A DNA stretch of 64,000 nucleotides from positions 503,171 to 567,170 of the forward strand of contig ML682090.1 of the NCBI GenBank assembly GCA_007922195.1, given 5' to 3'. Both the position numbers and the translations under genes were made by a program. This document shows, piece after piece, positions 22,660 through 35,200 of the stretch (its first letter is position 1; each line of letters opens with the position of its first letter). The notes under the pieces were generated by a model. It was not told where the DNA came from. It was given only the letters and a program-made list of their open reading frames with translations, and did not search any database. The stretch is from Podocnemis expansa (taxonomy: Eukaryota > Chordata > Testudines > Podocnemididae).

Positions 22660-22748
22660 AAAAGACAGCATAGTGGTCCTGCTTTTTTGGGAGGGGATTG
22701 GACTAGATAACCTCATGAGGTCCCTTCCAACCTTATGATTCTATGATT
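22660..22748 (+). repeat. CR1 3'-end fragment
   Basis: GGGAGGGGATTGGACTAGATAACC..CTTCCAACCTTATGATTCTATGATT is the CR1 3' end in sense orientation. Confidence 0.85.
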
Positions 22749-23139
22749 TTCCTCTTCAGTAAGCTTACAGATATTGATAGATTTGTGATTAAATCAGCCC
22801 ATATACAATTTACCATCATGCCCTACACTCACACAGTAAGACTATGCTAATCCTTAATTGTGTTCATGCAAGTAGAAAACCTATGCAGATTAGTTGCCCC
22901 CATTTTCGGCCGTTAAGCACAAGAAGTGCCCAGCCTCTAGACCTGCCTTACACTCATAGAAGACATGACATGACCCACTGACCCTCTGTAAATACAATTG
23001 TCATCCCCGATTCTGCAAATATTTATTCCAGGACTTAGCTTCATTTCCATTACAATACCAATTGAAATCAAAATTGAATTACTCATGGTACTACTGTAAG
23101 TACATATCTGTTTACAAGATTAGAGCCCTAGATCTATAA

Positions 23140-26100
23140 ATCCTTCTTTACATCTTCTTGCACAAAGGGGCAAAGATGATCTTTAGAAGATCAGCAAGAG
23201 AAAAATGAGAAGATATATTTAGATCTGCATTGCAAAAACATATGATGTCTTTCTTCCCTCTTGAAGTTAGGCGAGCAAGAAAGTTCATTAACAAAGGCTG
23301 TTTCTTTTGTGGTAAAACTGGTCAACAAGTGATGATAGACAACAAGAAAATAAACTGTTTTGTTACATGAGAAACAAATGAAGAGCAGCAAAAGTAATAA
23401 GTTGAAACTGACCACAGTTAACTGCAAACATCCCAGCAAGCAGCTCTGAGCCTTTGCAGATGATTTTAATGCTCACCACACTGATACCTCATTCCCCCTA
23501 AAAATGCCCAGCTCCACAAATAAGGAAAACAAAAAGCCAGTGTAACTGAAAAGACAGAGAAACTCCCCAAACCTTCAAAACATTACTAGGAAAAAAAATC
23601 AGCCTAACTAAATAAATAATTCAAAACATAAAATAATAAAATCTAAAAAATTAAAAACCAAATCCTAACCCCAAGTTCAATTTTAGTCTCAGAAAAGGAG
23701 GACTCAGAGCCTTCTGAAAGTCTCCTAGGGACTCTCCTATTACTATCATTTTTACAGAAGGTTCTTAGATTCTGCAGCTGTGTGGGTAGCCTTATAAAGC
23801 CTGGAGACAGATCTATCAACTGATCTATGCTGAAAAAGCTCAAAATTCTGGACTGCATTCCACCATCATTTTTTCCACTGAGGTGATATTCACTCCAAAG
23901 GGAGCCCCAAGTGCAGAGAGAGAGAGATGGAAATGGATAGTCTCATAGATATGATTTTCAAATGTAAAGAAAAGAGGTGTGAATTAAGTCCTTCCTTTTT
24001 CTGGAAAATACCCTTTGGCAATGAGAATGTACTTATTAGCTGAAATGAACACCGTGACTGATTGAAAACACAACCATCCTTTCTGTTTGGCTGAGATAAT
24101 TTGAATTATCCTCTAACACCTGGGTTCTGCACAGCAAATTCCTGTGTATTGACTGGAAAAATACTTCTGAAGGTTCAGGTGTTCCAGACTGCCTTTCTCA
24201 AATTGCTTAGGAGAGCTTAGATCTTGGGTTAGGTGATTGTTATCATAGAAATAAAAATCTAATCCCTACAGCAGCTTTAAACTTTGTCTTCATGTTTTAT
24301 ATTCAATGTACTCTCATTATTGAAGATTAATTTTATAATGAATGTATGTAAAAGAAATTTACCTGGATGAAATACTCTCAATTTCCTTTAATAGAAATAT
24401 GGACTCAGCAGACAAAGAGCAGACGTGAAAAGCTCTGTTGTTGTGTCAAAGCTCATGAAAAGTTCAGAATTTTTATTTTAAATACAAATGAATAAATAGC
24501 AGTAAAAGGTGTCAGGCAGGCAGCTCAGGAGAGAACGAGGAGCAGGTATAGCACGATCAACAGCACAGCAATCTTCTCCCATGCAGACCTGCCAAGATGT
24601 CTCAGTTGCTTCTGTTACAATTATAGCAATGATTATTTGCTTGATCCACAGGAATTTCATATGGAAATGTCAGCACCATGTGATTAACAGACCTGTACCA
24701 TAAATATGTAAAGTGATATTGAAGCAACAAATAAATTAAAAATAGTATAATCATCATTAGAATATCTCATCATCGCCTAACTTTTGGTGTTTAGAGAATA
24801 GTAATTTGTCTGGTTCAGGTCACATTGGAATGATACATGATCAGTATATTAGGAATTGGCTAGATAAAATTTTGAAATTATTTTTGCAAAATATTCAGAT
24901 TGGTTTAGCCTATTTTTGAAAAGGAACTTGGTAAATATCTTAAGTTCTCAAATTGTCATCTGTTTCATTTTAAGCCATCAACACACCAAATAAGTGCATT
25001 TTTTATTAAAAAAATGTAAAAGCAAGGTAGTTTGTTACCAATTAGATTAATCTTATTCATAAAATGTAAAACATACCAGAGGTATTTAAAATTAAACTTT
25101 GCTTATTAATCATCCACTGCTGCTTCCAGTAACCTCTTGTATTTCTAAACACTCTGACAAAAGCAACAGACAACCTTCTGGTAGTAGCTGTCTCTTCCTA
25201 AATTTCCTCGGTTTTCAATTAGCCCTGATCTCCTACACGGGACGCTAGCTAATAAGATCTGCGTGGTTGGTTCTGTGATACACCTTAAATGCTATCTCAT
25301 GGAGACAGACATCAGCAAGATGCAATTTCCAGATGTTTTTTTACAATATCCAAATATGTAAAATAACCATGTTTCCAAATACATGAGTTTACAATAAAGG
25401 AATTAGGATTGCTCACTGTGTATTTCACTTCCTTTTCTCTCTAAATCCTTTTGATGTCATGTCGCAAGAAACATGTATTAGGTACTGAAGTGTGTGATGA
25501 ACAAAATTATATCTCCAAGATCTCAGCTGGAACAACAGTACCACACCTCCATTTTCTAGACCAGTCTATTCCCAAAACATTTGCTTCATCTACTACAGTA
25601 ATAATTCAGCAAACAAACTAATACATTTTGGACATGTCTCCCATTTCCATACTTCACAATGGATCTCTACAATAACTTCCTCTATCCTTTTTTAAAATAT
25701 CCAAAGGAATCTTTATGGCCACACCTTATTCTCTTTTTATTGGGGGTAGCACCCCAAATATATCTGAATGTCTGAAACCCTGGAGCACAGAAAATAAGAC
25801 ACATACATTTCAGTGCAAAAAGGACTTGCTCCATCCATCCAATTATGATATTAAAAAAATCCACTTGAAATATACACTCTGCTGTCACAGTCAGAGCTTG
25901 AATTTCTTTTTAATGAATTTTAGAGGCAACTGTATAGTCTTTGCCAGGGTTGCCATGCTGGCTGTCACAATAACATTTTGAAGAGGGTTATAAGATCTCC
26001 TGGCCCTCTCCTTTGTCATGCTTGTTACCCCACAGAACTTTAAGAGGAAATATGACATCCTCCTCTTCACGTGATAAAGTCTTTCATCAAGAGATCCATC

Positions 26101-26161
26101 AACTAGCAGGCATCAACCTGTCTCAGAGCATCAACTTTACATGACTGAAGAGAGCCAGAAA
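23140..26161 (+). repeat. Duplicated 5' flank of gene B
   Basis: Noncoding, colinear with 51030-53967 before gene D (for example CAAGATGATCTTTAGAAGATCAG, ATATATTTAGATCT, AATAAACTGTTTTG, GCTCATATGGAAATG-type blocks, GGATGAGATCC-region). Similarity runs into the leader exon. The promoter must lie here or nearby, but no TATA box or other core element stands out. A CACGTG E-box is present at about 26069-26074 in B; D has CCATGTGA at that place. Confidence 0.7.
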
Positions 26162-26204
26162 ATGTACTACCAGATCGTTGGGATGATTCTAGTCTATCTG
26201 CAGT
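26162..26204 (+). CDS. Gene B leader exon
   Basis: Encodes [14 protein letters not shown], a short signal peptide core; it finishes with LTAS from the V exon. The donor is GTGAGT, phase 1. An in-frame ATG exists 21 bases upstream (26141), but in gene D that codon is ATT, while the ATG at 26162 is kept, so 26162 is preferred. The exon is too short to be seen as an open frame. Confidence 0.8.
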
Positions 26205-29200
26205 GTGAGTATTTTAGCCTGATTTTTCTTGCTTCTCTTCTGATATGCTACAAAAAATTAATTTGATGTGCAAAGATCTTCTGACATATGGTTAAAACCA
26301 ATCAGGGATGATGAGGTTTGCTAAACAGTCATGTTTTAGTTGATCAACTGATATCCTAAGAGATGGAATCAAATAATGTATTGTGCTAACTACAATACTT
26401 AAAATAGTTTCAGATTTTAGAGGCAATAATGGATTAAAGTTCAAAATCTAGTTCTCTTTAATGCTCGTGTATTTTAGATAGGCTTCTTGGGGGCACTCCT
26501 AAATGTTTAAGCTAATAAAGCACTCCCTTCCATTTAATAATTTGGTAAAATAACATTAATTTTATTGTTATTAAATCTGATTCAAGGTTAATGTGAACAG
26601 GAGTGTGCAGTCTAGTGGACAGAGCAGAGGATCCCGGAGTCAGAACACCAGGGTTGTAGTCAGAAGCATGTTACTGATTTGTGTGTCCATGGACAATACT
26701 TACCGGTGACACAGTTTCTCCATCTGTTCACAAGGATAGTATTTCATCATGTCTCAAGAACATTGTGAGATTTAATTCATTAATATCTGCAACACACTTT
26801 GATTTGACTGTGACAGATCCTAAATCCTAAAAATCAGTCACTAGTGTCCCTGGGGGAGGCTGTGGTTGTGAGGATTAATTAATTGTGATAAGTGCTTCAT
26901 CGTTTTTGGATGAGAGGTGATGTGCACATCTACATCATCCCAGGTTTTAAAACAATGGACATTTTTTTTGGAGCACATGATGTATTATGTAGAGTACATA
27001 ACCAAGGGTAAGTGTCTTGCAAGTTCCAAAGAGGCAGCTGTGTTAGTCTAGTTCAGCAGAACAAACAAGAAGTCTGGTGGCACTTTTAAAGACTAAATAA
27101 ATAAATTGTTAAGCTTCAAAAGTGCCACAAGACTCCGTCTTCGTTCTGTTACAAGTGATTACTGAATTCAGGTTTTTGTGTTCTTCTTTTTAGTGACTGC
27201 TTCACAGAAAGGGATAATGATCCAACAAAGCCCACCAGAAATCCTGCTGGCCCCTGGACAAACTGCACAAATAGACTGTAAGGTCTCAAAAGGAGGCATG
27301 CTTCTGCTGTGGTACAAAGAGCTTCAGAATGGAAGTCTTCATGGAATTTACTGGAGCTCTGAGTATACTGCATCCAACCATGAAAAATACTACAGTAAAG
27401 TGGACACTACAACAAACACGCATACTCTGATTATCCGGAATGTGCAAAGAGAGGACTCTGGGGTTTATTACTGTGGCCTTGCTGCTGCTTATATAAATCC
27501 AGACTTTGGGACTGGGACCAGGCTAATTGTTACAGGTAAGTTGCCAGTGGGTTGGGAAACTGACATTCCAGGGGTCTGTGGTGCTCTGGGCAGAGCCGTA
27601 ATGAAGCATTTTAGTGCCCATGGTGAGCAAGTACATATCTGCCCCCTATTGTTTTATATTGTCTCCCTTTGGTAGTGGGGCTGGCTGGTGTTGCTGCAGG
27701 CATGAACCAGCCATGGGCTCTAGAGCAGCCCCTAATCTTTCAGCAGCCAGCTGCAACTGAGCAGGTCCAGAACAGGCAGAGGCCAGCAGAGTCATGTTCC
27801 CCTTGGCTATGCTGCCTCCTGCTGCTTCTGGTTATATCCTGGTCAGACTCCTGCAGGGATAAAAAGGGCTATGGGATGCCCTAGTGGCTCAGAGCTGAGC
27901 CAGGCTTCCAAACCAAGATATGCAAACAGCAGCCCCTTCTGCCAGTCTGGCCCAGGATCTGCTTCAGGGACTTTGCCTCTAGCAGCCCCAACCTGCTGCT
28001 GGTGGCCAGTTCCACCTTAGGCAGGGCAAAGGGCACCCTGCACGGGGACAGGGTGACCAGATGTCCCAGATTTATCGGGAGAGTCTCAACATTCAGCACT
28101 TTGTCTTATATAGACCTCTGTTGCCCCTAATCCCCACCCGCTAGCTTGATTTTTCACGCTTGCTCTCCAGTCACTACAGCCAGGGATGCCCCAGCTTCCA
28201 GACTGTGGTGGGAGTGTTTTGCCCACCTCAGGGACGGGGGACGGTGGCTGCGTTCCCTCTGTGGACAGTTGTAGTAGCGGGGCCACCAGGGAGTCTGATA
28301 GATGGGGGAGCAAGGACCTGCCTCAGTACCCTAGGAGGGGAGGACTGGGAGGCTACAGGGGAAGAAGAGAGACAAGAATGGTTCAGGGCAAGTGCCAGGG
28401 AGCTTCTGGAGGTGAGGTGGAGGGCGAGTGACTGCAGGCCTGTGTGAGGAAGGGGAACTGGGCAGCCCTGAGCTTGGTCAAAGGGAAGCCTGGGGGAGGG
28501 AGCAGCTATGGGGAGACCCTGAGGGTCCATGGAAGACTTGGCAGACGTATTGGGATCCTCACAGGAAGAGAGATAATGGGGCAGGAGGCACCTTGATCTT
28601 TCTTTTCTATCCCACCTTTTCCACATACCCCAATACCACCATTGTTGACTGCCCCACCTTCCCTGTCCTGATTGCAGCCCTGGCTCTGAGACAGAGTCTT
28701 GCGATCCTCATTATCCAACCCTCCCCATATTTCTGTTTTAAGTCTTCAGTATTTATGCACAGAGGTAGAACTGTCCAGATAGTGGATACTGTGTGAGACT
28801 ATGAATGAGAAAACCTGGATTGTAATTCTGAGTCACTGGGTGTCTGGCACTCTGCAACTAAAATGGGGCAATGATTTAGTCACCTGAGTAGAGTGTTTTG
28901 AGCTCTAACCATTGCTGAGAAGTGGCTCAGCACTAGCTACTGTTATTCTCCTGTCTTCTGATATTCACACTCACTGACTGAAGCTAGTGAAAGCTGTCAG
29001 AGCCTGGGATGTGAGGCATCTTCCTCCTGTCCACATAACACTTTATCAGCCTGGCTCTGTACTACGCAGTCACTGAGTTTCATGAGCTGTGTGGTTTTCA
29101 TGGGGAAACATTTTTTTCTGTAACAAATAAGGAGTCTTGTGGCATTTTTAAAGAGTAACAAATTTATTTTTCTCTGGAGCATTCGTGGGCAAAGTCCCAT

Positions 29201-32200
29201 TTTGTCAGATACCAGAGCGGAGAAAACTTAGACTGAAATAAAACTTACAGAATGGGAGTGAAAGATAAATCCTGAGATTACATCTCACTGCATCAGGTCA
29301 GATTACTTCAGCAAATCAAACAAGTTATATAGATTCAAATACAACATATCAGAAATTCAAAAACCAATAGGAAATCACTTTCATCTCCCAGGTCATTCAG
29401 TAATGGACTAATCTATATGTACTCTCAGGCACGTTTACTCCAGATAGGGGTCTGAAAACTCTGTCTGTCTCCTTGTGACTACAGGTGTGCCATGCCAGGC
29501 TCCAGCCTCCCCATCCCACCACCAAAGGACCCTGCAGGGGGCCTGTTCCCTGTTTCCAGACTCCCCCCCCCCATCACCTGGGGACCCTGTGGCAAGCACC
29601 CTGGCCCAGCTCTCAACACCTCCTACCAGGAGATTATAGCCATTGAAGCTCTTAAAATGCTTGGTGATTGAAGGAATTTTTTTTAAAAAATGGCTTTTCT
29701 TTTTTGTTGCCAACCCCCACTGTGCATAGATCAAGGCTTCAAACGGAGACTTCAGACAGAGTTAGAATTCATATGCAAATTCAATGTCATCAACTCCAGT
29801 CTCAGTGAGAGTGTGAACTGGATCGCCCAAAAGAAACATGAAATTTTAAATGGACCACGGGACTCCTTCATTGTTTTTTTCATTACTAGCAGTGATTATT
29901 GCCTCTCAACCTCACCACTTTCTGATATGTTGCATTTGAATCTATACAACTTGTTTGACGTGCTGAAGTAATCTGACCTGATGGAGTAAGATGTAATCAC
30001 AGGATTTATCTTTCACTCCAATACTGCAAGGGTTCCCCCTACCCTCAATCTCAGTTTTCTCCACTCTGGTGGCTGACAAAGTGAGACTTTGCTCACAAAA
30101 GTTCATGCAAACAATAAACTTTATTATTTTTTTAAAAGTGCCACAAAACTCCTTTTTTGTTTTGCTGAACTAGACTAATATGGTTACTTCTATGGAATTT
30201 TTCCTCTAGAAGCTGGACAGGAGTTGAACATAAGACTATAATGTATTAAAGATGTGTCTAATTTTTGAATCTGCACTCTCTTCAGGAATTCAGAATACTG
30301 AGAGCATCAAGGAGTGAGGGGAACAATTTGGGGTGCCACGAAGGATTGGATGGGGATGAAATTAATAGAAGAGTTCCTTCTTCTTGCAAGGGAAGCCCCA
30401 TAATTTAAGACAGACAAGGCTAGATGACAAAACACACTGGATACTTAAAATATTCTCTCCTGGCTGGTGGAGGGGTAGGAATCTGCTACTGGCTAGCTGG
30501 GCTCTTTCTTCTGATCTCTGGTTTCTGAGACTCCTCTTTCTCATGCCTCTAAGCTGAGACTTTCCACAGAGGATGCTCCCTGCTGTGTATTTTGTGTCCT
30601 ATCTAGCTTACTTTAGCTTGTAATCTGTGTCTTGCCTAGGTTGTTGCCGTAATAATATTTAGAATATTCTGGGATAGTTCGGCCATTCCTGGCTGCTCTT
30701 AGACCTGTTGAATAAACCCATCTGTGTTCTGTGTATGTTTACATCTCTCTGTGTTCCTCTCTGCTGATTTCTCTCTGAAAACAAGTTAACTTTCAAGGAT
30801 CCAAACATGACAGAGTGGCAAAGAGGAACGACAGACTTCGGCTGCCACTACCAGCCATGAGAAGCAACAATAAAACCTAAGGAATACTTTTTGATATTAT
30901 GGGTCTCTGGCAGCTTGTGCTGCTGATAATCGTGTATGAATGACTCCCAGCACATCTTAATACAAGACTAAAAGAAAATGGAAGTTAAAGGGAGAAGTGG
31001 CTACACTTACTGGGCCCTTGGAACATTTAAATGAAACTATGAAGGAGTGATGCTCATATACTGAGTGTATTCAGTCTTCTTGCTGTTGCAAATGAAATTA
31101 CAGATGATAAGAAGATGTCAGTTTTCCTAAGTGTTCTTAGAGCTAAAAGGTTACTTGTTGCGCAGTTTAGTGTGTCTTGACAAGTGAAGCAAAAAATTTA
31201 GAGAAATTAAGAAAATCCTGGAGGCACATTTCCCCCCCAAACTACTGGTAATTACAGAGATTTAATTTCCAAAAAAGCATCAAGAAGAAGATGAAAAAAT
31301 TGCTCAATATATTGCTCTTAAGCTTGTTGAGCACTGTGAACTTAATGAAGTGTTAAATGCCACCCTACAAGATAGATTACTCTGTGATATGTGCAGGGAA
31401 GCAAGACAGAAGCACCTACGGACAGAGGCCAAGTCCACATTGCAGAACCCCACTGAAACTGCAGTTTCCATGAAACTGACAGCAAAAGAGGCACAACTAA
31501 GTGTATCAATCAGAGTACATAAGGTGCCACAAGAACCTATCAAGACAGTGGGAAGCCAGGAATGTTACCGCTGTGGAATGTCTGATCTCCATGCATCAAA
31601 ATGCTGCTATAAAGACATCCTCGAGTGTTGACAATCTGGCAAAAAGGGACACACTGAGTGTGCCTGCAAACATAAGAAAGAAGAATCAAATAGAACAGGT
31701 AAGAAGGAGAAAAAGAAACCTGCTCCCTGGAAGACCAAAAAGAAAAGTGTGCACATTGTAGAGGAGACACAGGTTTGATCAAAATGACACCCAGTCAGAA
31801 GAAATGCCATTCTACATCTTTTCCATGGCAGCTGGATCACATGAATATTGGGTAACCCCGCTGGTGGAAAACAAAGCTGTACACATGGAACTGGACACAG
31901 GCACAGCCGTTTTCCTGGTCTCTCACACTATGTGTAAGGAGAAGTGAAAGCATCTTCCACTTAAGCCAAGCAAAATGATTCTGAAGACATACGCTGGAGA
32001 AGCTCTACCCATGTCAGTACTCCTAATGTTAAAGTGGAGCTCAATGGATGGATCGAATCATAGAATCATAGGGTTGGAAGGGACCCCACGAGGTCATCTA
32101 GTCCAACCCCCTGCCAAAAAAAGCAGGACCACTCCCATTAGATCATCCCAGTCAGGGTTTTGTCCAGCTGGGCCTGGAACACCTCCAGAGATGGAGATTC

Positions 32201-35200
32201 CACCACCTCCCTAGGCAGCTTATTCCAATGCTTCACCACTCGCCTAGTAAGGAAGTTTTTCCTAATATCCAGCCTGGACCGCCCCAGTTGTAACTTGAAA
32301 CCATTGCTTCTCGTTCTGCCCTCTGTTACTACCGAGAACAGTCGAGCTCCATCCTCCTTGGAGCAACCCTTCAAGTAGTTGAAGGTTGCTATCAAATCCC
32401 CCCTCAATCTTCTCTTCTGCAGGCTAAATAAGCCTAGTTCCTTCAGTCTTTCTTCATAGGGCTTGTGCTCCAGCCCTTTGATCATTTTTGTTGCCCTCCT
32501 CTGGACTCTCTCTAATTTGTCCATGTCCTTTTTGTAGTGGGGAGCCACATTGCTCAATTGCCACTGTGGTGTAAAGCAATTACCCACCCTTAGAGGCAGA
32601 TTAAGGGCCAAAACAACCTTTAATATCTGCATTGGACAGTTGTCCATTCAAAAGCCTGTGGACACCTTCTGACTATCCTACAGAAACACACCTCCTGCTA
32701 CAACCAAAGTATCTCCGGCCCTTCTAATAATGGGACGACAGCTGCCACTTGCTTTGATCTGATGAAACCCATCAAAGCACAAGTCATTCAAACAAACAGC
32801 ATAATCAAGTCCTCAGACATGCACGCAGAGCAAAAGATTGAACCTTCAGTCCTGAAAAGCCTCTTCTAGTTCTAAATAATACTTCTGGAGCTAAATGGGT
32901 CCCTGCTAAAGCCATCACCGAGATAGGACCTGTATCCTATACCGCCTAGACCACAAATGATCTCACCAAGCAGTGGCTTGTAGATCAGTTGTCAGGTCAT
33001 AAAAACCGCAAGAACACCTCTCCAGTTGAACTGCCTGACCTCACCATTGCAGATGAGGTATCCGTGAGTCAAGAAGCACCCAATTCTGACCCCCCCCCCA
33101 CCTACCTCTGCAGCAGATACAGAATCCTCACCTGTTTGATTTCTGATCTGAACCCATTTTTAGAGCAACACCAATAACGCCTTCCAGTGCAAGTGTAATC
33201 TGCTAGGGTGAGCTCAAATGCATTCACTTGCCCCTCTCCAGTGCCTCACAGAGAAACCCCTGCAGAAAGCAGCTGGAGAGCCAGGATCCAGTCTGTTCAG
33301 GACTCACAGCGAAGACTGCTTACAGTTCCCATCCCACATTAAACTACTATTCAGCATAAACATAACAATGAACTTTATTAACTAACTAAACAAACCTTAT
33401 CCTAAGAAACCATAATAAATTTAAACAAGACAGTAAGAAACCCAGAAATCCCAAAGTTCAGGTGGAGTCACCCTTTTCTCAGTTGTAGTCTTTTAAGCCT
33501 CTGAGGCTTGAATGCAGAACAAGAGCAATCCTCATCCCCTCTAGCTGCAGGAATCTTCAGGCAGATGCCATGCAGTCCTTTCTTCCTCCTGTGTAGCCAG
33601 CACCACACAATCAGGTCACTGGCCATCCAGCTCTCAGTTCTGCTGCAGACAACTCCCCTGCAAAACTGTCCAAAGCAGGGAGAAAACATCTGCAGTCCAC
33701 TCTCACTCAGCTTCTTTCACTCAATTCCTGAGCGCATGGACTCTGCAACTTTCTCTGTTTGCTCCTCTCCAGGCTGCTCTTCTCAGGCTTCTCCCTGGGC
33801 ATGTAACTCCAGCATAAGAATAAAATTTGTTGAGCATGCTCAATGTACTCCCACACCCTCTTACCAAAAAGTTCTGGTTTCTGGGCTGCAAAATCAGCCC
33901 AGCAACATAACCCAGCCATAAGGGATCCCTAAAAGAGATTGCACCTTTTTAGGCACATGGGTTACACAAGAACACCAGACCTAAAAAGGAAGGCCTCCTC
34001 AATGCTTCAATCTTCAGCTAGGGGAAATCCACATTTACAGAACAGAACAATCCCTCAGGTTTAGATGGGAAATAAGGCAGTCTGATCTCATGTCTGAGTT
34101 TAGTGACTTTTCTGTTGAACGGCCATTTTCAAATGGGAGAGGAATACGTTGTGCTTTTTGCATCCAGACCAGCTTGTTGCTCCAGTAGAAGAGTATGAAT
34201 CTTATGGAACAACTCTGCCACTTCTGGCTGATTGAAGAGTAGCTGAATAATCCCCTCTCTGGCTATGTCTATGCCCGGAAAAGTTAGTTCAAATTTGTTA
34301 ATTCAAACTAATAATTTTGCGTTTAGTTCAAATTAAACTCAAACTTATTAGTCAAAATTAACAAAGTAGACTAATTCAACTTAAAGTTAAGTTGAATTAG
34401 TCCACTTTGTTAATTTGAACTAGCTGCCCTTAATTCAAATTTACTGTTTGAACTAAGGGTTAATCCTAGTCTACACTGTCCTTAGTTGGAATTAAGGATC
34501 AAATTAAGGGTTTAGTTCAAACTAACTGGCATGTCTTACTAATTCAAACTAAGCTTTCAGTAATTCAAAGTTAGGAATTCCTTAATTTGACTTAATGAAA
34601 GCCTAGTGTAGAGAGGAACAAAGTTAGTTCGAATTAAGCCTTCTTAATTTGAAATCACCTGCAAGTGCAGACATACCCTGTGTGTATTTGCATCTCTGTG
34701 TGTCCTTCTCTGCTGGTTTCTGGCAGAAAGGAAGTAACATCCAGAGATCCTAACATAACTCTGCCTGCCCTCTGTTTTCACTTCTCTATGACATGCAGTT
34801 TTCTGTGACAATTGTGACATGGGTGAGCAGTCATCGGAGGTTCAGGTAGATGTATAGCTAGTAAAATCCACATATTCTTGGCACACAATTTGGACAAATA
34901 TTCCAAATAGCATCCCAAAAAATGAAGATGAGAAATTACTCCAGGTGCTACCAGAGGGTGTAGCTCAGACTATTAGGATAAATATACAGTAATAGAAGAA
35001 TTAAGCCACACTATTATTTCACACTTTTCATTACTAGGTCTCAAAACACCTTGCAAAAATGACTGAGTTATTGTTTGTGAGTGAGTATCATTTCCCATTT
35101 ATACAGTTGGGAAAACTGAGGCACAGAGGGCAAGCAAAATTCACTCCAAGGTTGTATGGTAATTCAGAGACAGCGCTGGGACTAGATCTCAGGTCACCTT

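Larger units (their letters stand above)
17396..23139. other. Spacer present before B but not before D
   Basis: No gene supported. It holds an old CR1 (18765-19790), a CR1 3' end (22660-22748), a G/T-rich simple tract (20957-21015), a short minisatellite (22296-22385) and unclassified repeat sequence at 19960-20580 and 21870-22150. Open frames here are short and show no domain. Confidence 0.5.
30581..34758 (+). mobile_element. Ty3/gypsy retrotransposon copy B
   Basis: Order: 5' LTR 30581-30812, decayed gag ([18 protein letters not shown] at about 31363-31416; zinc knuckle [14 protein letters not shown] at 31564-31605; GHTEC second knuckle remnant), aspartic protease with the catalytic DTG at 31894-31902, then a direct jump at about 32615 into the integrase end. 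Reverse transcriptase and most of integrase are deleted. The 3' LTR is at about 34146-34758. Insertions inside: CR1 32054-32547, an LTR-like block 33180-33960 and a MITE 34261-34677. Stops and frameshifts throughout; not active. Confidence 0.88.

Noticed and set aside
26141..26161. An upstream in-frame ATG before the gene B leader (MTEESQK)
   Set aside because: In gene D the same codon is ATT, and it adds a charged stretch ahead of the signal peptide; the ATG at 26162 is shared by both.
27480..27510. Recombination signal (CACAGTG heptamer) between V and J strand
   Set aside because: Searched by eye between the Cys and FGTGT in B, C and D and none was found, so these are not rearranging segments.
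28160..28796. Open frames after V exon B
   Set aside because: Within intron and MITE; the D counterpart (56000-56460) does not keep the frames.
31304..31840. Minus-strand open frames around 31.3-31.8 kb
   Set aside because: Antisense of decayed gypsy gag, whose plus-strand reading gives the zinc knuckle.
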